Assembly: GCA_948630815.1 (NCBI GenBank)
Contig: CAPIEU010000011.1
Coordinates: forward strand, 1-54,958
DNA from: an uncultured Clostridia bacterium
Lineage (GTDB): Bacteria; Bacillota; Clostridia; TANB77; CAG-508
Reading direction: 5' to 3'
DNA: 54,958 nt
Every line of letters begins with the position of its first letter. Position 1 is the stretch's first letter. Under the pieces are notes generated by a model. That model had not been told where the DNA came from. It was given only the letters and a program-made list of their open reading frames with translations, and did no database searches. A program made the position numbers and the translations under genes. This document shows positions 51,958-54,958 of the stretch, piece by piece.

Positions 51958-53440
51958 TTCGTAAAGACGAACACAAAGGTTCGTTATCAAAATTGAAGTA
52001 TATAAGCAAACAATCGCTATGTACTTCTATTTTTTTAATCCATTTTTGAATAACATTTTTCAAAGACTGTTTTGAAGATATAGCGTCAATATCTTTTTGC
52101 AATACCTTTTTTATTAAATCCATAGAAATTGATTCATTATTGCTAACGGTCATCTTTAGTGACAGTTCTTTTTCAAGCATTGCTTTAATATCTTCTGCTT
52201 TCTCTAAATTAGATAATAACGTAGGAGAACTAATACCAGAAGCAATAGCATTAACAATATTATCTATTTCGTTTTGTTTATTTTTAATTCTAATTTTTAG
52301 ATCATCAATATCTTCAATAGATTCATTACGCATATTTTTATAAATAGCATTTATTTGTTCTATTAATTTATTAACCTCTTCAGTATCTAGTAATCTTTTA
52401 TATATTAGATTTACAATATATTTTTCTAATTCATCTTTTTTTAACCTAATAGAATCACATTTACCTAATTTATTTCTATTAGTGCATTGATAAAAACTGC
52501 TTTTATATTCTTTTTCATTTTTTATTTTTTTAGTAGTATGACCTATATAATTTCCACCACATTTGCTACATTTTATAAGTCCGCTTAGCAAATATACATT
52601 TTTTGCTTTATATTGTGCTGTATTTTTTGAATTAGATTCTTTTTTTGATTTTACCATTTCAAACATCTCCTTTGTTATAATTGCTGGAATAGAGTTTTCA
52701 TTTCTTATAATATCTGTTCTATTAATCTTATTATTGTCTTTATAACCTTTATTAAAAATATAATTTCCAATATATTTTTCATTTCCTAAAATGCTTTGTA
52801 TGGAGTATTTTTTAAATTCTGTACCACGCTTAGTTTTATAACCTTTAGAATTTAGTTTTATTGCAATATCAATTAATGAATAACCTTCTGTATACATTTC
52901 AAATATAGCTCTAACAATAGTAGCTTCATAGTCATTTATAACATATTTTTTATCCTTAATATCGTATCCTAAAGGAGGAATACCACCATTAAATAAACTT
53001 TCCTTTGCATTAGCTTTCAATGCTCTTTTAATATTACTAGCTAAGTTTTGAGAATAATATTCGTCCATTCCTGCAAGCATTGTTGCCATTAATTTCCCTT
53101 CTGGTGTAGCATCATCAATAGGCTGAGTAATAGAGATTAGCTTAATATCATGTTTTGCTAATTGATTTCTATAATATAAACTATCCATAGCTTTACGAGC
53201 AAATCTGTCTGTTTTCCATACCAAAACAGCTTGTACTTTTTTTAATTTACAAGCATCATTAATTAGGTCTTGAAAACTTTCTCTAGTATCTTTGGTGGCA
53301 GTCTTAGCTTCATCAACGTAATATTTAATTATAGTTATATTATTTCTCTTTGCATATTCTTCTAATTCTCCTTTTTGTTGTTCAATAGAAGCTTCATTTT
53401 GTAGATCAGAAGAATATCTGCAATATCCATAAGCTAACAT
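51914..53440 (-). CDS. Serine recombinase of the second element, 3' end fused into tRNA-Met
   Basis: 508 residues: resolvase domain (AYGYCRYSSDLQNEASIEQQ, catalytic serine in RYSSD; WKTDRFARKAMDSLYYR), recombinase domain, a zinc ribbon (IKCSKCGGNYIGH...YQCTNRNKLGKC) and a C-terminal coiled coil. The last residues VATVGLEPTTCRV are translated antisense through the tRNA, the usual mark of integration at a tRNA 3' end. An in-frame CGG occurs two codons before the stop but derives from the tRNA sequence. The start overlaps the restored immA stop by seven bases. Integrates or excises the element that continues past the window end. Confidence 0.92.
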   Translation of the reverse strand: MLAYGYCRYSSDLQNEASIEQQKGELEEYAKRNNITIIKYYVDEAKTATKDTRESFQDLINDACKLKKVQAVLVWKTDRFARKAMDSLYYRNQLAKHDIKLISITQPIDDATPEGKLMATMLAGMDEYYSQNLASNIKRALKANAKESLFNGGIPPLGYDIKDKKYVINDYEATIVRAIFEMYTEGYSLIDIAIKLNSKGYKTKRGTEFKKYSIQSILGNEKYIGNYIFNKGYKDNNKINRTDIIRNENSIPAIITKEMFEMVKSKKESNSKNTAQYKAKNVYLLSGLIKCSKCGGNYIGHTTKKIKNEKEYKSSFYQCTNRNKLGKCDSIRLKKDELEKYIVNLIYKRLLDTEEVNKLIEQINAIYKNMRNESIEDIDDLKIRIKNKQNEIDNIVNAIASGISSPTLLSNLEKAEDIKAMLEKELSLKMTVSNNESISMDLIKKVLQKDIDAISSKQSLKNVIQKWIKKIEVHSDCLLIYFNFDNEPLCSSLRMVATVGLEPTTCRV

Positions 53441-53860
53441 ATTACACCATACTTTCTTTCATAAAATTTAATTGCATTAATTAGATATTCGGTTTGAACA
53501 TTAAAATATTCTGCAAGACTATAAATATCATTAATTCCGTTTTAAACTTGCTAATTTTAGCTTTTCATAAGGAACGAGAACATTATATGACCATTTATTG
53601 GCACGAGCTTCACAACGTGACATAGTTTCAAATGGCATACAACTTGAATATAAAGAACCAGTATAATAGTGTCCAAGTTCTTCAGCTAATATTTCTTTCT
53701 CTTCACGAGAATTGTTTATTTTTGAATAATTTAATCCAATACAATATTCTTTATCAACTTGCCCTATAATTGCTTTGTTTTGCATTTTGAAATTAATTAC
53801 AGATATTTTTTCTCTATCTGCAATATCGTATAATTTATTCAAAGTCATTTTAGCCTCCAC
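53434..53860 (-). CDS. ImmA/IrrE-type metallopeptidase, one CGGA site
   Basis: Partner of element repressors: cleaves the neighbouring XRE repressor to induce the element (ImmA/ImmR system of ICEBs1 as the known example). Zinc motif EELGHY within EEKEILAEELGHYYTGS, then CEARANKWSYNVLVPYEKL. The frame would end at SLKRN, but skipping the C of the CGG gives LASLKGINDIYSLAEYFNVQTEYLINAIKFYERKYG, the standard ImmA C terminus, for 141 residues, and makes the gene overlap the recombinase start by seven bases, a typical coupled arrangement. It follows the XRE repressor by five bases. Confidence 0.9.
53536..53539 (-). other. CGGA recoding site in immA
   Basis: Zero frame: TTA AAA CGG AAT TAA. +1 frame: TTA AAA GGA ATT AAT. 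Lies in a mobile gene, so the element shares the host's reading habit. Confidence 0.88.
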
Positions 53861-53865
53861 TAAAA

Positions 53866-54177
53866 TTATTTATCTTCACCATACTTAATTTTTTTATAAA
53901 ATCTAAGTGCATCTGCAATTTCTTCTTCTGTAAGTCCTTCCATTTCTTTGTGATATGCAAACTTAAATTCCTGCTCAACGTTTCGTACATCAGTTTTACC
54001 TAATAAATAATCTGTTGAAACTTTAAAATATTCTGCTAACAATAGTACAGTATTTGTACTCATGTCACGTTTTTCACTTTCATATTGATTAATTGCTGGA
54101 ATAGAAACATTTAAAAGTTTAGCAATATCTTTTTGATATAATCCTTTTTCTTCTCTTAACAATTTTAATCTATTCAT
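53866..54177 (-). CDS. XRE-family repressor (ImmR/cI-like)
   Basis: 103 residues. Helix-turn-helix in the first 60 (LLREEKGLYQKDIAKLLNVSIPAINQYESEKRDMS), then a short C-terminal tail. AGGGTG precedes the ATG. Operon repressor-immA-recombinase on the minus strand, divergent from the second XRE gene; it probably binds the repeated operator between them. Confidence 0.9.
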   Translation of the reverse strand: MNRLKLLREEKGLYQKDIAKLLNVSIPAINQYESEKRDMSTNTVLLLAEYFKVSTDYLLGKTDVRNVEQEFKFAYHKEMEGLTEEEIADALRFYKKIKYGEDK

Positions 54178-54317
54178 TTTTCACCCTCTAATTAACATAA
54201 TCGAAAATCATATATATATTATATAACTAAAAGTTAAATATGTAAAGTTTTTTTTAAAAATATGTCTTAGAGTGTCAAGCAATTTAACTAATTGTAAAAA
54301 TATTTTTTGAAAAAGTA

Positions 54318-54346
54318 TTGACAATTTACTATTTGTTAAATATAAT
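54318..54346 (+). promoter_or_regulatory. Promoter of the divergent XRE gene
   Basis: TTGACA, 17-base spacer, TATAAT. The first operator copy lies within the spacer, so repressor binding would block RNA polymerase. Confidence 0.8.
54325..54339. promoter_or_regulatory. Operator copy 1
   Basis: TTTACTATTTGTTAA, inside the promoter spacer. The inverse, TTAACAAATAGTAAA, recurs exactly at 54360 and 54584. Confidence 0.75.
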
Positions 54347-54359
54347 GTGCTTATCAAAA

Positions 54360-54374
54360 TTAACAAATAGTAAA
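54360..54374. promoter_or_regulatory. Operator copy 2
   Basis: TTAACAAATAGTAAA, between the -10 box and the RBS of the XRE gene, inverted relative to copy 1. Confidence 0.75.
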
Positions 54375-54388
54375 ATGGAGGTGAGAAA

Positions 54389-54604
54389 ATGAAAAGAGCA
54401 AACTTGCAAGAAATGAGAATAACAAATAACCTTACACAAAGTGAAGTAGCTAAATGCACTGGTACAACAGTGACTTATATTTCTTTACTTGAAAATGGCA
54501 AAAAAAATCCTAGCGACAAAATGAAAGAAAAGTTGGCAAAATTATATAAATGTAAAATTGAAGATATTTTTTTGGCAATAAAATTAACAAATAGTAAAAT
54601 ATAA
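54389..54604 (+). CDS. XRE-family regulator (Cro-like), 71 aa
   Basis: One helix-turn-helix (MRITNNLTQSEVAKCTGTTVTYISLLENGKKNPS) and little else, the size of a Cro or excision-control regulator. RBS GGAGGTG. First gene of the plus-strand early operon, opposite to the repressor. A third operator copy lies in its last codons. Confidence 0.88.
   Translation: MKRANLQEMRITNNLTQSEVAKCTGTTVTYISLLENGKKNPSDKMKEKLAKLYKCKIEDIFLAIKLTNSKI
54584..54598. promoter_or_regulatory. Operator copy 3
   Basis: TTAACAAATAGTAAA, within the last codons of the Cro-like gene (encoding LTNSK), upstream of the next small genes. Confidence 0.65.
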
Positions 54605-54621
54605 AAAGGAGGAAATAAATA

Positions 54622-54717
54622 ATGCCAACACAAGAAATGATATATGCAGTTTGCGAATTTATAGCAATGGAAATTAAGGCTGATGAAGATAAAGCAAAGG
54701 AGAGTGAAAACAAATGA
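54622..54717 (+). CDS. Small element protein, 31 aa
   Basis: AAGGAGG nine bases before the ATG. Product begins PTQEMIYAVCEFIAMEIKAD, helical and acidic. Overlaps the next gene by ATGA. No family recognised. Confidence 0.6.
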   Translation: MPTQEMIYAVCEFIAMEIKADEDKAKESENK

Positions 54718-54812
54718 AAAAGAAAACAAAAGAAAGAATAAACAACATTTTATGGATGTTAGCAATATCATTAACTGAGACAAGTATGTTAGTAATTAGT
54801 TTAATTAAATAA
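54714..54812 (+). CDS. Small hydrophobic element protein, 32 aa
   Basis: Basic N terminus (KKKTKERINN) followed by one hydrophobic helix (ILWMLAISLTETSMLVISLI). AAGGAGAG upstream lies in the preceding gene; ATGA overlap implies coupling. Possibly a membrane micropeptide. Confidence 0.55.
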   Translation: MKKKTKERINNILWMLAISLTETSMLVISLIK

Positions 54813-54828
54813 AAAGGAGTTGAGAGAT

Positions 54829-54958
54829 ATGTGGAATAAAGAAAAACAAAGTTTATTAAATGCAAGAACCCATGATTTAGCAAAAGCAGAGGAAAGAATT
54901 GAAGAATTAGCAACACTAAAAAAATACTATAAAAATACAACTGAAGAACAACGAGGAA
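54829..54958 (+). CDS. Element protein, partial at window end
   Basis: AAGGAGTTGAGAG precedes the ATG. The visible 43 residues are helical (LAKAEERIEELATLKKYYKN). The frame remains open at the last base. Family not recognised. Confidence 0.6.
   Translation, partial: MWNKEKQSLLNARTHDLAKAEERIEELATLKKYYKNTTEEQRG

Noticed and set aside
51914..51960. CGG near the end of the second recombinase as a fourteenth recoding site
   Set aside because: The triplet belongs to the tRNA anticodon arm that the gene reads through; neither reading gives a conserved tail.

Overview
The window is an AT-rich chromosome segment from a spore-forming Firmicute, most likely an uncultured Clostridia lineage. The evidence is AAGGAGG-type ribosome binding sites, AGA as the main arginine codon, a zinc-type S14, sporulation genes (yabG, sipL, yunB, spoVS), and the Firmicute neighbourhoods yabG-veg, rny-ymdB-spoVS and dnaG-rpoD. 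Nothing in the sequence names the species.

Layout. 1-6310: right part of a mobilizable element (tail of a MobV/Pre-like protein, a DUF6076-like protein, an AlbA/Schlafen-type ATP-binding protein, a large serine recombinase and small proteins). 6370-21450: a zinc-ribbon protein, dGTPase, yabG, veg, sipL, yunB, mreB/mbl, mtaB, rny, ymdB, spoVS and an oligopeptide-type binding protein. 21600-41530: the S10-spc-alpha ribosomal cluster from rpsJ to rplQ with secY, adk, map, infA and rpoA. rpmD (L30) is missing, a small gene sits between rplW and rplB, and a scar with a truncated MmeI-like methylase and a DUF1064 gene lies between secY and adk. 41540-51120: SAM riboswitch and metK, then rarA and ruvA on the minus strand, a small regulator, a TIGR04086 membrane protein, dut, carD, dnaG and rpoD. 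51830-54958: an elongator tRNA-Met whose 3' part is the integration site of a second element (serine recombinase, ImmA peptidase, two divergent XRE regulators sharing a repeated operator, small early genes).

The outstanding observation is a recurrent recoding signal. Ten genes are interrupted 13 times in exactly the same way: one extra C stands before a glycine codon, so the zero frame meets CGG and the protein continues only if CGGA or CGGT is consumed as one glycine (a +1 shift). The genes are rpsK, dnaG (three sites), yabG (two sites), sipL, mtaB, ymdB, rarA, the TIGR04086 gene, the element gene immA and the DUF6076-like gene. Several are essential and single copy. In every gene of this window that I can assign to a known family by its content, every in-frame CGG is such a site (the only other is in the tRNA-derived tail of a recombinase); out-of-frame CGG is common and harmless. 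The preceding codons share no pattern and cannot re-pair in the +1 frame. This argues against classical P-site slippage and for CGG being an unassigned codon, or CGGN being read as a four-base glycine codon. A systematic sequencing or assembly artefact is the main rival and must be excluded.

Other structure: long intergenic inverted repeats made of heptads separate many ribosomal genes, a MITE-like palindromic family occurs six times, and there are several strong promoters, terminators and attenuator-like hairpins.
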